NCBI GenBank assembly: GCA_946892665.1 | Contig: CAMPOT010000001.1 | Coordinates: forward strand, 1-64,000 | Length of the DNA stretch: 64,000 nucleotides | Origin: Chryseobacterium sp. Marseille-Q5410 | GTDB lineage: Bacteria; Bacteroidota; Bacteroidia; Flavobacteriales; Weeksellaceae | Reading direction: 5' to 3' | Shown: positions 46,697 through 55,179 of the stretch, piece after piece | How positions within the stretch are numbered: the first letter of the stretch is position 1 | How the letters are laid out: each line of letters opens with the position of its first letter | The notes under the pieces: model-generated | Told to the model about the DNA's origin: nothing | The model's input: only the letters and a program-made list of their open reading frames with translations | Databases searched by the model: none | Program-made: the position numbers and the translations under genes

Positions 46697-47815
46697 ATGC
46701 AAATATACAAATTTTTGATAAAACTGCAAAATACCGACAAGAATCGAATATTGAAAATCAGACAACAAATTGTAAATTCTTTATATTTGCGAGGATCTAC
46801 TGAAGACAGAATTTCTCTACTAAAAAAAACACCTGATTTGAAACTAAAATTATTTTCCAAAATTGTTTTCGCGGCATTATTGGCTTTCGTGGTCAATAGT
46901 TTTGTGTATTTTTCATTTGGAAATATTTATTCATCCAAGATCCTCAACTCCGCAGATTTTCAGGCGCAATTTAAATCTGGAATTTATCAGTATAGAAAAC
47001 TCAGCGGTTATTTTTTAATGGGAATTTATGATTTTTTATCTTCATTAAACATTGATTATCAAATATTTAAATTGAAATTCTTCAATCCAGCATCTGACTC
47101 AAAATTGTATTTGTCCTTTTACATTTTGAATACATTTTTCCTGATGCTCTCCGCTGTTGTGATGGTTATGATCACCGATACGAAAAATTTCGTCGCAACT
47201 TCCTCCGAAAAAATTCTGCTGATAGCGATTTGCATCTTCACCATTGGTATTTCTCAGTTTGTGCTTGTTCCTTATGATGTTTCGAGTTATTTTTTATTAT
47301 TGATTTTCTTTTGGTTTTTATTGAAATATTTGGAACAAACATCGGTGAAATACCTGATCATACTGATCGCGATTTTGGCAATTTCTACCTTTAACAGAGA
47401 ATCTTCGGCATTGTCAATTTCGCTTGCTGCAACATTGCTCTATGCCAAATTCGGAATCAAAAAAGAAAGTATTGTTCCAGTGCTAATCTTGGCCATATTT
47501 TTTTCCGCAATCTATCTAGGGATACGGTATTCACAAGGCGCTTTCACCACCAATGACGGTAATCTTTACCTGAAGAACTTCACCGATTTCAAAAATTGGT
47601 TAGGAATTTTGTTTTGCGTGGTATTTTTGTTTTTAACACTAGTATTAGCAAAAAACACACAAAATAAAAATCTTATTTTCCTATTTCATTTTCTTTCTAT
47701 CCCATATATTGCCATGTGCTTTTATGCGGGAATTATCTACGAGATAAGGCTTTATGTTCCGCTATTTCTAGGATCTTTGTTTATTGGACAACTTCAACTT
47801 TCAAAATTTGAATAA
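46697..47815 (+). CDS. Polytopic membrane protein at the edge of the glycan locus
   Basis: From ATG 46697 the protein has 372 residues with about eight membrane helices, beginning near residue 52 (SKIVFAALLAFVVNSFVYF). The motif TFNRESSALS lies between two helices; charged residues in such loops are seen in some membrane glycosyltransferases, but I do not recognise the family. The start is uncertain: a -7 box lies at 46782, and TTG 46838 would give MKLKLFSKIVF and 325 residues. The frame is open further upstream to 46595, but that overlaps rimP. It precedes the ABC exporter genes and may belong to the glycan locus. Confidence 0.75.
   Translation: MQIYKFLIKLQNTDKNRILKIRQQIVNSLYLRGSTEDRISLLKKTPDLKLKLFSKIVFAALLAFVVNSFVYFSFGNIYSSKILNSADFQAQFKSGIYQYRKLSGYFLMGIYDFLSSLNIDYQIFKLKFFNPASDSKLYLSFYILNTFFLMLSAVVMVMITDTKNFVATSSEKILLIAICIFTIGISQFVLVPYDVSSYFLLLIFFWFLLKYLEQTSVKYLIILIAILAISTFNRESSALSISLAATLLYAKFGIKKESIVPVLILAIFFSAIYLGIRYSQGAFTTNDGNLYLKNFTDFKNWLGILFCVVFLFLTLVLAKNTQNKNLIFLFHFLSIPYIAMCFYAGIIYEIRLYVPLFLGSLFIGQLQLSKFE
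46700..46730 (-). promoter_or_regulatory. Promoter of the rimP-nusA-infB operon
   Basis: On the minus strand TTTG (plus 46727-46730), 19 bases, then TATATTTG (plus 46700-46707): an exact match to the Bacteroidota consensus. The predicted leader to the rimP start is about 60 bases. Confidence 0.7.
46782..46789 (+). promoter_or_regulatory. -7 element for the membrane-protein gene
   Basis: TATATTTG fits TAnnTTTG exactly. No TTTG is seen at the -33 spacing. It lies inside the open frame of the membrane-protein gene if that gene starts at ATG 46697, and 48 bases before a possible TTG start at 46838. Confidence 0.4.
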
Positions 47816-47822
47816 TTTACCT

Positions 47823-47830
47823 TATTTTTG
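47823..47830 (+). promoter_or_regulatory. -7 element of the ABC exporter genes
   Basis: TATTTTTG matches TAnnTTTG, 23 bases before the permease start. A TTTG at 47807 is too close to be the -33 element. Confidence 0.35.
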
Positions 47831-47853
47831 ACAAAAATTTATTCTTTTCACAA

Positions 47854-48702
47854 ATGACCGAACCGCAACAACAATGGACTGAAACCATTGAATCCGAGCA
47901 CTCTCTTTTCGACTTGAAGTTAGGCGAGGTTTGGCGTTACAAAGATCTCGTGTACATGTTTGTAAAGAGGGACTTTGTTTCTTCTTTTAAGCAGACGATC
48001 TTGGGGCCGCTTTGGTTTTTCATCAACCCTGTGTTTACCACCATTGTTTACCTTGTTGTTTTTGGCGGAATTGCAAAATTACCGACCGACGGTATTCCGC
48101 AGGTACTTTTTTACCTTGCCGGGATTACCCTTTGGAATTATTTTTCATCCTGTTTGCTGGGCACGTCCAATGTTTTCACGGGAAACGCAGCCATATTTGG
48201 CAAAGTGTATTTTCCCAGGTTGGTCATGCCGCTTACGATTGTGATATCCAACCTTATGAAATTCGGGGTTCAGTTTGCGCTCTTTTTGGTAGCTTGGGTA
48301 TATTACTTCCTTCAGGCAAAAATAGAGCCCAATATCTGGATTTTGGCCACTCCGTTGCTCGTACTGCTGATGGCAGCTTTTGCACTGGGCATGGGAATGA
48401 TTTTTTCTTCCCTCACCACCAAGTACCGCGACCTGCAGATGCTTTTGAGTTTCGGGGTAAGCCTTTTGATGTACGCCACCCCAGTGATTTATCCCATTTC
48501 TGCACTTTCCGGAATATGGAAAAAACTGGCCATGTATAATCCTCTTACCGGTATTTTTGAATGTTTCAAGTATGGCTGGCTCGGTGCCGGCGACTTTTCA
48601 CCAGCGATGCTTACCATCAGCTCGGTGATTATTTTTGTGCTACTTGCCGTTGGCACCGTAATTTTCAATAAGGTGGAAAAAAGTTTTATGGACACCGTGT
48701 AA
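47854..48702 (+). CDS. wzm: Polysaccharide ABC exporter permease (Wzm/TagG type)
   Basis: The 282-residue inner-membrane protein is the channel subunit of an ABC-2 exporter for surface polysaccharide. Before the first helix it has the typical amphipathic lead YKDLVYMFVKRDFVSSFKQT and then ILGPLWFFINPVFTTIVY. Six helices follow, with GLTSKYRDLQ-like SSLTTKYRDLQMLLSFG near residue 185 and LMYATPVIYPISAL near 208. The ATPase gene follows 23 bases downstream. Two hand-counted stretches (48181-48240: 28 of 60; 48361-48420: 30 of 60) are richer in G+C than the glycosyltransferase genes after it. Confidence 0.93.
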   Translation: MTEPQQQWTETIESEHSLFDLKLGEVWRYKDLVYMFVKRDFVSSFKQTILGPLWFFINPVFTTIVYLVVFGGIAKLPTDGIPQVLFYLAGITLWNYFSSCLLGTSNVFTGNAAIFGKVYFPRLVMPLTIVISNLMKFGVQFALFLVAWVYYFLQAKIEPNIWILATPLLVLLMAAFALGMGMIFSSLTTKYRDLQMLLSFGVSLLMYATPVIYPISALSGIWKKLAMYNPLTGIFECFKYGWLGAGDFSPAMLTISSVIIFVLLAVGTVIFNKVEKSFMDTV

Positions 48703-48725
48703 ACCCTTAACCTTAACCTTAAAAA

Positions 48726-49997
48726 ATGCTCGCATTAAAAGCAGAAAATATTTCAAAACAATACAGGCTTGGCCAAGTTGGTACTGGAACACTTTCGCAT
48801 GACCTGAATCGTTTTTGGCATCAGATCCGTGGAAAAGAAGACCCCTATCTGAAAATTGGTGAAGCTAACGACAGAGCTACCAAAGGCGACAGTGACTATG
48901 TTTGGTCGCTCCGTGATATCAATTTTGAAATAGAACAAGGAGATGCTGTAGGAATTATTGGGAGAAATGGTGCCGGGAAATCTACACTCCTAAAACTTTT
49001 GAGTAAAGTCACCAAACCAACTACCGGTAAAATCTACACCAACGGTCGTATTGCCTCTCTTCTGGAAGTGGGAACAGGTTTCCACCCGGAAATGACAGGA
49101 CGTGAAAACGTTTTCCTCAATGGCGCCATCCTTGGGATGACCAGAAAAGAAATCACCCGTAAATTTGATGAAATCGTAGATTTTTCTGGTGTAGAAAGAT
49201 ACATCGACACTCCTGTAAAAAGATACTCCTCGGGAATGTACGTTCGCCTTGCTTTTGCTGTAGCTGCGCATCTGGAGTCCGAGATTTTAATTGTGGATGA
49301 AGTTTTGGCAGTTGGCGATGCAGAATTTCAGAAAAAATGCCTTGGCAAAATGGGCGATGTGAGCAAAGGTGAAGGAAGGACGGTTTTGTTTGTGAGCCAT
49401 AATATGAGTGCAGTGCAAAAGCTGTGCACTTCGGGAATTTACCTAGAGAATGGCATGGTAAAAGATGTGGGAGACATCAACACTTTAGCTCTTTCGTATA
49501 TTGACAGTGCAAAAAATGACAACATTTGGACAGGACTTGTATGCAGCGACAATGTAAATCTGTACCGCACATATGTAGTATCTAATGCGCAAAATAATTC
49601 GGTTTTTAAAGTTAATGACGAAATTGAGGTAGGATTTGACATTGAAATACTAAAACCGATTGAGGGAATCGTTTGTGGGTTTAATATTTTGTCGGGTTTT
49701 GGACATCCTTTATTAAGGGCATCATACAATGACAAAAATGGTTTGGAAACTTTACCGGTTGGAAAACACTCCCTAAAGTTTAAAATACCACCCTATACTT
49801 TCGCTGTTGGCAATTATAACATTGACTTTGATATAGCCATCCCTTATGTAAAGAAAATCTCAACTCCTGAAGTGAATTTAAGTTTTGAAGTTGCTGCTAA
49901 GAGTGAAAGTGAAAACAAATATGCTTTGGAAAAAAGCATTGACTACAATTCCATTATTCGTCCTCATATTTTTTTAGAACAAAGCATAAAATCTTAG
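48726..49997 (+). CDS. wzt: Polysaccharide ABC exporter ATPase with C-terminal domain (Wzt type)
   Basis: The 423-residue protein drives glycan export with the permease. The ATPase half has Walker A GIIGRNGAGKSTLL near residue 78, signature YSSGMYVRLAFAVAA near 160 and Walker B EILIVDEVLAVGD near 178, then the switch His in LFVSHNMS. Beyond about residue 260 an extra beta-rich domain of about 160 residues resembles the Wzt C-terminal carbohydrate-binding domain. In E. coli O9a that domain recognises the capped end of the finished glycan. A methyltransferase gene starts 1 base after its stop, which would fit a cap-making partner. Confidence 0.93.
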   Translation: MLALKAENISKQYRLGQVGTGTLSHDLNRFWHQIRGKEDPYLKIGEANDRATKGDSDYVWSLRDINFEIEQGDAVGIIGRNGAGKSTLLKLLSKVTKPTTGKIYTNGRIASLLEVGTGFHPEMTGRENVFLNGAILGMTRKEITRKFDEIVDFSGVERYIDTPVKRYSSGMYVRLAFAVAAHLESEILIVDEVLAVGDAEFQKKCLGKMGDVSKGEGRTVLFVSHNMSAVQKLCTSGIYLENGMVKDVGDINTLALSYIDSAKNDNIWTGLVCSDNVNLYRTYVVSNAQNNSVFKVNDEIEVGFDIEILKPIEGIVCGFNILSGFGHPLLRASYNDKNGLETLPVGKHSLKFKIPPYTFAVGNYNIDFDIAIPYVKKISTPEVNLSFEVAAKSESENKYALEKSIDYNSIIRPHIFLEQSIKS

Positions 49998-49998
49998 C

Positions 49999-50742
49999 AT
50001 GAAAAATTTAGAAAATATACCAACAAAAAGCGACAAAATCTCCCACCATGGCTACCATCGATTCTACGAACGTTTTCTTGCTCCGTTTGTTGGCAAAAAT
50101 ATTTTGATGTTGGAACTTGGTTATGAAAATGGCTATTCCATAGAACTTTGGAAAAAATATTTTGAAGAGGTAAGAATACATTCCATCGACATCAGTGAAA
50201 ATCCCAATGATGCTAGAATCGAAAAATACTATCAAATCGACCAAAGTTGTAATGAGCAATTGGAGAATTTTACCAAAAATAATTTAGAAAAATACGATTT
50301 CATTATCGATGATGCGTCTCATGTACCCTTGCACCAGTGGGAAACTTTCGTTCGCTTTTTTGAAATCTTGAAAGACGGTGGAATTTATATTATCGAAGAT
50401 GTTGAAACTTCATTCTGGAAACAAAGTGAAATATTCGGTTATCAATTCAATTCTGATGAATTTTCTTTATTCCAAAAAATCCCTAAAATTTGGGAAGCAA
50501 TTAATCAAGAATTTATCGAAAACGCTGAAAAACAGGTAGAAGGTTTTTCACAAGAGCAAAAAACGATTGATCAAATTGAATCTGTATTTATTGGCACAAA
50601 CTGCATCATTTTTGAAAAAAAATCAGACAAAAACAAACACTATTACAGAGCTAATGTTGACTACAGACATAAAGGTTTTATAAATTTTAAAAAATCTGAA
50701 CAATTTAAAAAGAAAAGCTTTTTTTCTAAAATTTTTAAATAG
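49999..50742 (+). CDS. Class I SAM-dependent methyltransferase
   Basis: The 247-residue protein has the SAM-binding motif MLELGYENGYSIELWKKYF near residue 35. The acidic motif RIHSIDISE follows, then FIIDDASHVPLHQWETF near 98 and GGIYIIEDVETSFW near 125, as in sugar O-methyltransferases related to macrocin/cephalosporin-cluster enzymes. The substrate is probably a sugar on the glycan made by this locus. Its start lies 1 base after the wzt stop, so the two are tightly coupled. The last 40 residues are Lys/Phe-rich and may contact membrane or partner. Confidence 0.83.
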   Translation: MKNLENIPTKSDKISHHGYHRFYERFLAPFVGKNILMLELGYENGYSIELWKKYFEEVRIHSIDISENPNDARIEKYYQIDQSCNEQLENFTKNNLEKYDFIIDDASHVPLHQWETFVRFFEILKDGGIYIIEDVETSFWKQSEIFGYQFNSDEFSLFQKIPKIWEAINQEFIENAEKQVEGFSQEQKTIDQIESVFIGTNCIIFEKKSDKNKHYYRANVDYRHKGFINFKKSEQFKKKSFFSKIFK

Positions 50743-50744
50743 AC

Positions 50745-51569
50745 ATGCTTTCCATAATTATTTCATCCTATCAAGCTGATTACTTCTCAGCACTCGAAAA
50801 AAATATTGCTGAAACTATTGGAATTCCTTATGAAATCATTAAGATTGAAAATCCCGGAATCATGGGTATCTGCGAGGCTTATAATAAGGGAGCTGAAAAG
50901 TCAAAATTCGATCATTTACTCTTTCTGCACGAAGATGTACGGTTTGACAATTTAAATTGGGGAAATATTTTGATGGATAAATATTTCCAACTGCCGAACG
51001 TGGGAATTTTAGGATTGGCTGGTGATAAAGTAAAATTTCACTTGCCATACGGATTTAGTTCGGGCCTAATTAATTCAGGATATATGTTTGTGAAACACAA
51101 AGAAGGCGATGCTAAACATTTTCTAATTCCACAAAATCCTTTGAAAGTAAAGCCTATGGATGGTGTTTTCCTTGCCATGAAAAAAAATGTTTGGAACCGG
51201 TTAAAATTTGATGAAAGTATAAAAGGTTACCACTTCTATGATTTGGATATTACCCTACGATCAAGTGAGTATTACCAAAATTATTTGGTGCACGATATTG
51301 ATTTTTTACATTTTTCAACAGGGAATTTCGGAACAGCATGGGTGAATGCCTGTATTCAATTTAACAAAAGAATTTATAGCAGTTATGATCATGTAGCACC
51401 AAAACAAAAAAGAGATATCCGAAAATTTTGGTACAAGCACCTTAATAAGCAACAAATTAATTTTAGAACAAGACTTCTTTACGTTTTGACCATGGGTTTT
51501 AATAAAGACACCATAAAAGAAGCAACCACTTTCTTACTACCATTCACAATTAGATATCTGCAAAAATGA
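50745..51569 (+). CDS. Glycosyltransferase, type A copy 1
   Basis: The 274-residue protein begins MLSIIISSYQADYFSALEKN and then has IIKIENPGIMGICEAYNKGA and LLFLHEDVRF, the pattern of the GT2-like family Glyco_tranf_2_5. The HED motif near residue 65 is the metal-binding site. DGVFLAMKK near residue 140 and FYDLDITLR near 165 resemble the acceptor-site segments of GT2. The sugar is unknown. It is very similar to the gene at 55180. Its stop overlaps the next start (ATGA), so translation is coupled. Confidence 0.87.
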   Translation: MLSIIISSYQADYFSALEKNIAETIGIPYEIIKIENPGIMGICEAYNKGAEKSKFDHLLFLHEDVRFDNLNWGNILMDKYFQLPNVGILGLAGDKVKFHLPYGFSSGLINSGYMFVKHKEGDAKHFLIPQNPLKVKPMDGVFLAMKKNVWNRLKFDESIKGYHFYDLDITLRSSEYYQNYLVHDIDFLHFSTGNFGTAWVNACIQFNKRIYSSYDHVAPKQKRDIRKFWYKHLNKQQINFRTRLLYVLTMGFNKDTIKEATTFLLPFTIRYLQK

Positions 51570-52498
51570 TTTTATCGGTCGCCATGTGCACATTTAACGG
51601 GGAAAAATATATTGCGGAACAGCTCGAAAGTATTTTGAGCCAGCAATTTCCTGTGGACGAAATCATCATTTGTGACGATGGTTCTACCGATAAAACCTTA
51701 GAAATTATAAAAGATTTTCAAAAATCCAATCCTTTTATAAAATTATACAGAAATCCGGAAAATTTAGGTGTTATAAAAAATTTTGAAAAAGCGATTAATC
51801 TTTGTCAAGACGGAATTGTATTGCTTTGTGACCAAGATGATATTTGGTTCAAAAACAAAACTGAAAAAATTATCAATTACTTCGAACTCAATGGCAACAT
51901 TAAAGCTGTTTTCCACAATCTAGAACTCTTTGATAAAAAACCTTTAAGCGCAACAATTTGGGATTATGTTGCTTTCAATGCCCAAAATCACAGCAAAAAC
52001 TTGCTCAATCATCTTCTGACGATAGAAAATCTTGCAACCGGAGCATCATTTGCCTTTAAAAAAAATAAAAGCATCGACCTCGATGAAATTCCAGAAATTG
52101 CGTTGCATGATTATCAACTTGCATTAATTTTTGCAATGACAAATGAGCTTGGATTAATTGATGAAAATTTGGGTTATTACCGTATTCATGATGCTCAACA
52201 AATTGGCGCAGAAGCCACTGCCAATGGCTTTATTAAAAAATTAACCAATCTTTTCTACAGTTCTGGACATCATTTGGAAAAAGTGGATTATCTCATTAAA
52301 AAGCAAAAAATGTGGGCCGAATATGAGTTTCAATTTGTAAAAAAAGAGAAAATTCGTGCGGTTTTTGAAAAATTACGCAGCGAATTCCTTAAGCAACATC
52401 TTCAACAATTTAATTTCTTTCACAAGAAAGCAATCCTCCTCTATTGGCTTTTTAAAAAGAAATACAATGTAAATTTGAATAATGTTTTATGGGTATGA
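51566..52498 (+). CDS. Family 2 glycosyltransferase, type B copy 1
   Basis: The 310-residue protein has the GT2 start SVAMCTFNGEKYIAEQLES, the nucleotide-binding ICDDGSTDKTLEI near 35 and the metal motif LLCDQDDIW near residue 88. A later signature HDYQLALIFAM and GYYRIHDAQQ is shared with rhamnosyltransferase-like GT2 proteins. The gene at 54258 is a close paralogue with the same motifs. The donor sugar cannot be assigned. It overlaps both neighbours by ATGA or nearly so. Confidence 0.88.
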   Translation: MILSVAMCTFNGEKYIAEQLESILSQQFPVDEIIICDDGSTDKTLEIIKDFQKSNPFIKLYRNPENLGVIKNFEKAINLCQDGIVLLCDQDDIWFKNKTEKIINYFELNGNIKAVFHNLELFDKKPLSATIWDYVAFNAQNHSKNLLNHLLTIENLATGASFAFKKNKSIDLDEIPEIALHDYQLALIFAMTNELGLIDENLGYYRIHDAQQIGAEATANGFIKKLTNLFYSSGHHLEKVDYLIKKQKMWAEYEFQFVKKEKIRAVFEKLRSEFLKQHLQQFNFFHKKAILLYWLFKKKYNVNLNNVLWV

Positions 52499-53391
52499 AT
52501 AAACTGGCGATTGTAATTCCATATTATAAGATAGTGTTTTTTGAAGAAACGCTAAGATCCGTTGCGTCCCAAACTGATAAAAGGTTCACTTTGTATATAG
52601 GAAATGATGCTAGTCCCGATGATCCATTTCCGCTGATTGAAAAATATTTTCCCGATGGAAATTACCATTATTTTGATTATAAAGAGAATCTTGGCGGCAA
52701 AAATCTCGCAATGCAGTGGGAAAGAATCCTCGAAAATGTTAAGGAAGAATGGTTCCAGATTTTAGGCGATGATGATGTGATTTCGGAGAATTTTGTGGAG
52801 GAGTTTTATAACAACCTGCCGGAAATTACTCAGAAAGAATGTAATGTGGTGAAATTTTCGCAATGTTGGATTGATGAAAAAAATAATAAAATAAGAGATT
52901 TTACAGAATACAATAAAATAATACCGCCCATTGAAAACTGGAAGAAAAAATACATTCTCGGTCATCAATCGAGTCTTTCCGAGCATATTTTCCGAAAAAA
53001 TTCTTACTTGAAATATGGTTTTCGCCATTTTCCGCTGGCTTGGGGAACTGATGATGTTGCGGTGCTGCAAATAAGTGACGGCAAAGACATTTTATTTATC
53101 AATGAGGCTAAAGTATATGTAAAAATAAGCAAAGAAAATATTTCTGGAAAAACCGACAATACGAAAGAAAAAGCAGTTGCAGCCCATTATCTTGAAGAAT
53201 TTTTCATTAGAAATTACTATAAAAAACTTCCTCCGGATTATATTACAGAGAAAATTCAGCAACATCTCCATTATGCTTTCAATAACAAGCCTAATGACAT
53301 GAATATAAATCTATTAAAGCTCTATTGGTATTTCAAGAATTACAGAAAAATTCTAACTTTACCGAAAACATATTTTCATCTTTACTACTAA
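52495..53391 (+). CDS. Family 2 glycosyltransferase
   Basis: The 298-residue protein has the GT2 start KLAIVIPYYKIVFFEETL, the motif YIGNDASPDDPFPLIEKYF near residue 35 and the metal motif FQILGDDDVIS near residue 87. WGTDDVAVLQIS near 180 is the likely acceptor-site segment. I chose ATG 52495, which gives an ATGA overlap with the preceding stop like other joints in this locus; ATG 52489 is two codons earlier. The sugar is unknown. The next gene begins 6 bases after its stop. Confidence 0.86.
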   Translation: MNKLAIVIPYYKIVFFEETLRSVASQTDKRFTLYIGNDASPDDPFPLIEKYFPDGNYHYFDYKENLGGKNLAMQWERILENVKEEWFQILGDDDVISENFVEEFYNNLPEITQKECNVVKFSQCWIDEKNNKIRDFTEYNKIIPPIENWKKKYILGHQSSLSEHIFRKNSYLKYGFRHFPLAWGTDDVAVLQISDGKDILFINEAKVYVKISKENISGKTDNTKEKAVAAHYLEEFFIRNYYKKLPPDYITEKIQQHLHYAFNNKPNDMNINLLKLYWYFKNYRKILTLPKTYFHLYY

Positions 53392-53397
53392 TAATAA

Positions 53398-54261
53398 ATG
53401 CCAAAAGTTTCCATTATCATCCCTTGTTTCAATCAAGAAACCTTTCTAGCATCCTGTCTTAATTCTATTTTAAACCAGACTTTTACCGACTGGGAATGTC
53501 TTTTAATTGATGACGGAAGCACTGATAAGACAGAAGAAACCGCAAAAAAATGGACCGCAAAAGACTCGAGATTTTTTTATTTTAAAAAACAGAATGAAGG
53601 CGTTAACCAAACTCGTAACTTCGGGCTTGATATCGCAAAAGGAGAATGGATTCAGTTTCTCGATGCGGATGATGTGCTGGATAAAAACAAGTTAAAGAAA
53701 TCTCTCGAAAATGATAATGGAGAAAATATTGTAATCACAAATTTTGCAATGATTTCCGGCGAAGAAATAAGCGAACCATTTTGCGATCTTTCTAAATATG
53801 AAATAACTTTTGAAAATCTAGTTGCGCGGTGGGATATTGATTTTAATTTACCGATTCATTGTGTAATAATGAAAAGAGAACTTGTCGGCAATACAAGATT
53901 CGATACAAAACTGAAAGCAAAAGAGGACTGGATTTTCTGGCTTGAAATTTTCAATAAGAGAGATGTGCAATCAAAATTTATCGACGAAAGACTAGCTTAC
54001 TACCGACAGAATGCGCATGGAGCATCCAAACAGTTCTTGTCGGTATATATGGATAATTTCACCGCGAATAAATTTGTTTTCGAAAAATATGATGATTACG
54101 CAAAATCCCTATTATTCAATCGATTAAATCTGCAAAATTTAGATTTAAACAATAATAATTTTCATCAAAAAAATTACATCCGAAAATTGCAAAGAACCAA
54201 AATTTTGAAAGTATATCTAAACTTTCGAGAAAAACTATCCAAATTTTTCAATCGATCATGA
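53398..54261 (+). CDS. Family 2 glycosyltransferase
   Basis: The 287-residue protein starts PKVSIIIPCFNQETFLASCL and has LLIDDGSTDKTEE near residue 38. It then has GVNQTRNFGLDIAKGEWIQF and the metal motif FLDADDVLDK near 88, a clean GT2 pattern. AKEDWIFWLEIFNK near residue 180 is the usual ED acceptor motif. It is distinct from the type A and B enzymes around it. The stop overlaps the next start (ATGA). The sugar transferred is not known. Confidence 0.88.
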   Translation: MPKVSIIIPCFNQETFLASCLNSILNQTFTDWECLLIDDGSTDKTEETAKKWTAKDSRFFYFKKQNEGVNQTRNFGLDIAKGEWIQFLDADDVLDKNKLKKSLENDNGENIVITNFAMISGEEISEPFCDLSKYEITFENLVARWDIDFNLPIHCVIMKRELVGNTRFDTKLKAKEDWIFWLEIFNKRDVQSKFIDERLAYYRQNAHGASKQFLSVYMDNFTANKFVFEKYDDYAKSLLFNRLNLQNLDLNNNNFHQKNYIRKLQRTKILKVYLNFREKLSKFFNRS

Positions 54262-55178
54262 AAACTTCTGTTGCAATATGCACATATAATGGTGATTTTT
54301 TTTTAAAAGAACAGCTCGACAGTATCCTTGAGCAAACCGTTCAGGTGGATGAAATTATCGTTTGTGATGACCAATCAACCGATCAGACTTGGGATGTGCT
54401 TGTTGATTACCAGCACAAACATCCGCATATTTTTAAGATTTTCTGTAATGATAATTCTTTAGGTGTGATAAAAAATTTTGAAAAAGCCGTAAATTTATGC
54501 CAAAACGAAATTATCTTTTTGTGCGATCAGGACGATCTGTGGAAACCCAATAAAGTAGAAACTATTCTCTGCTATTTTGAAGATAATCCGGGGAAAGATG
54601 CAGTTTTTCATGATCTGGAACTTTTACAAAACGGAAGCATCCTAAAATCATCCAATTGGGACAGCATTTATTTCCAGCCAGAAAACACTGACGGGATAAG
54701 CATTCAACATTATTTGGTTTTAATTGGTAATATCGTTACGGGAGCTTCGTTTGCTTTAAGAAATTCGAAAAAGGAATGGAATTTTAATCCTTCCTCAAAC
54801 CTTTTATTGCATGATTATCAACTTGCGCTTCATTACGCGGTCGCAAACAAACTGGGGTCAATAAATGAAAAACTGGGTATTTACCGTCTTCATGAAAATC
54901 AGCAAGTCGGAACAGATCAGCATAACAGGCAGAAAAGAAAAGAAATTTATGACATTTTTGTAAAAAGTAGCAATTTAGAAAAACTGGAATATTACAAGGC
55001 AAAATCAAAATATTGGAAAGATAAACTAAACGGGGATGACATAAAGAAAGTTCTACATTTTATCAAAAGAGAAACAGATATTCTGAAAAAAGAATATTTA
55101 CAAACTTTGACTTTAATGCAGCGAAATTATACTAATTTCTATTGGTCGTTGACCAATAAATTTGAGATCAAAACTTAA
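54258..55178 (+). CDS. Family 2 glycosyltransferase, type B copy 2
   Basis: The 306-residue protein mirrors the gene at 51566: SVAICTYNGDFFLKEQLDS, then IVCDDQSTDQTWDV, SLGVIKNFEKAVNLCQ and the metal motif FLCDQDDLWK. LLHDYQLALHYAVANKLG and GIYRLHENQQVG also match. The two are paralogues within one locus and may add the same or related sugars at different positions. It overlaps the gene before it by ATGA and is 1 base from the gene after it. Confidence 0.88.
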   Translation: MKTSVAICTYNGDFFLKEQLDSILEQTVQVDEIIVCDDQSTDQTWDVLVDYQHKHPHIFKIFCNDNSLGVIKNFEKAVNLCQNEIIFLCDQDDLWKPNKVETILCYFEDNPGKDAVFHDLELLQNGSILKSSNWDSIYFQPENTDGISIQHYLVLIGNIVTGASFALRNSKKEWNFNPSSNLLLHDYQLALHYAVANKLGSINEKLGIYRLHENQQVGTDQHNRQKRKEIYDIFVKSSNLEKLEYYKAKSKYWKDKLNGDDIKKVLHFIKRETDILKKEYLQTLTLMQRNYTNFYWSLTNKFEIKT

Positions 55179-55179
55179 A

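Noticed and set aside
46631-46768. Extended start of rimP
   Set aside because: The extra codons cross the consensus promoter of the operon and are not part of the RimP family.
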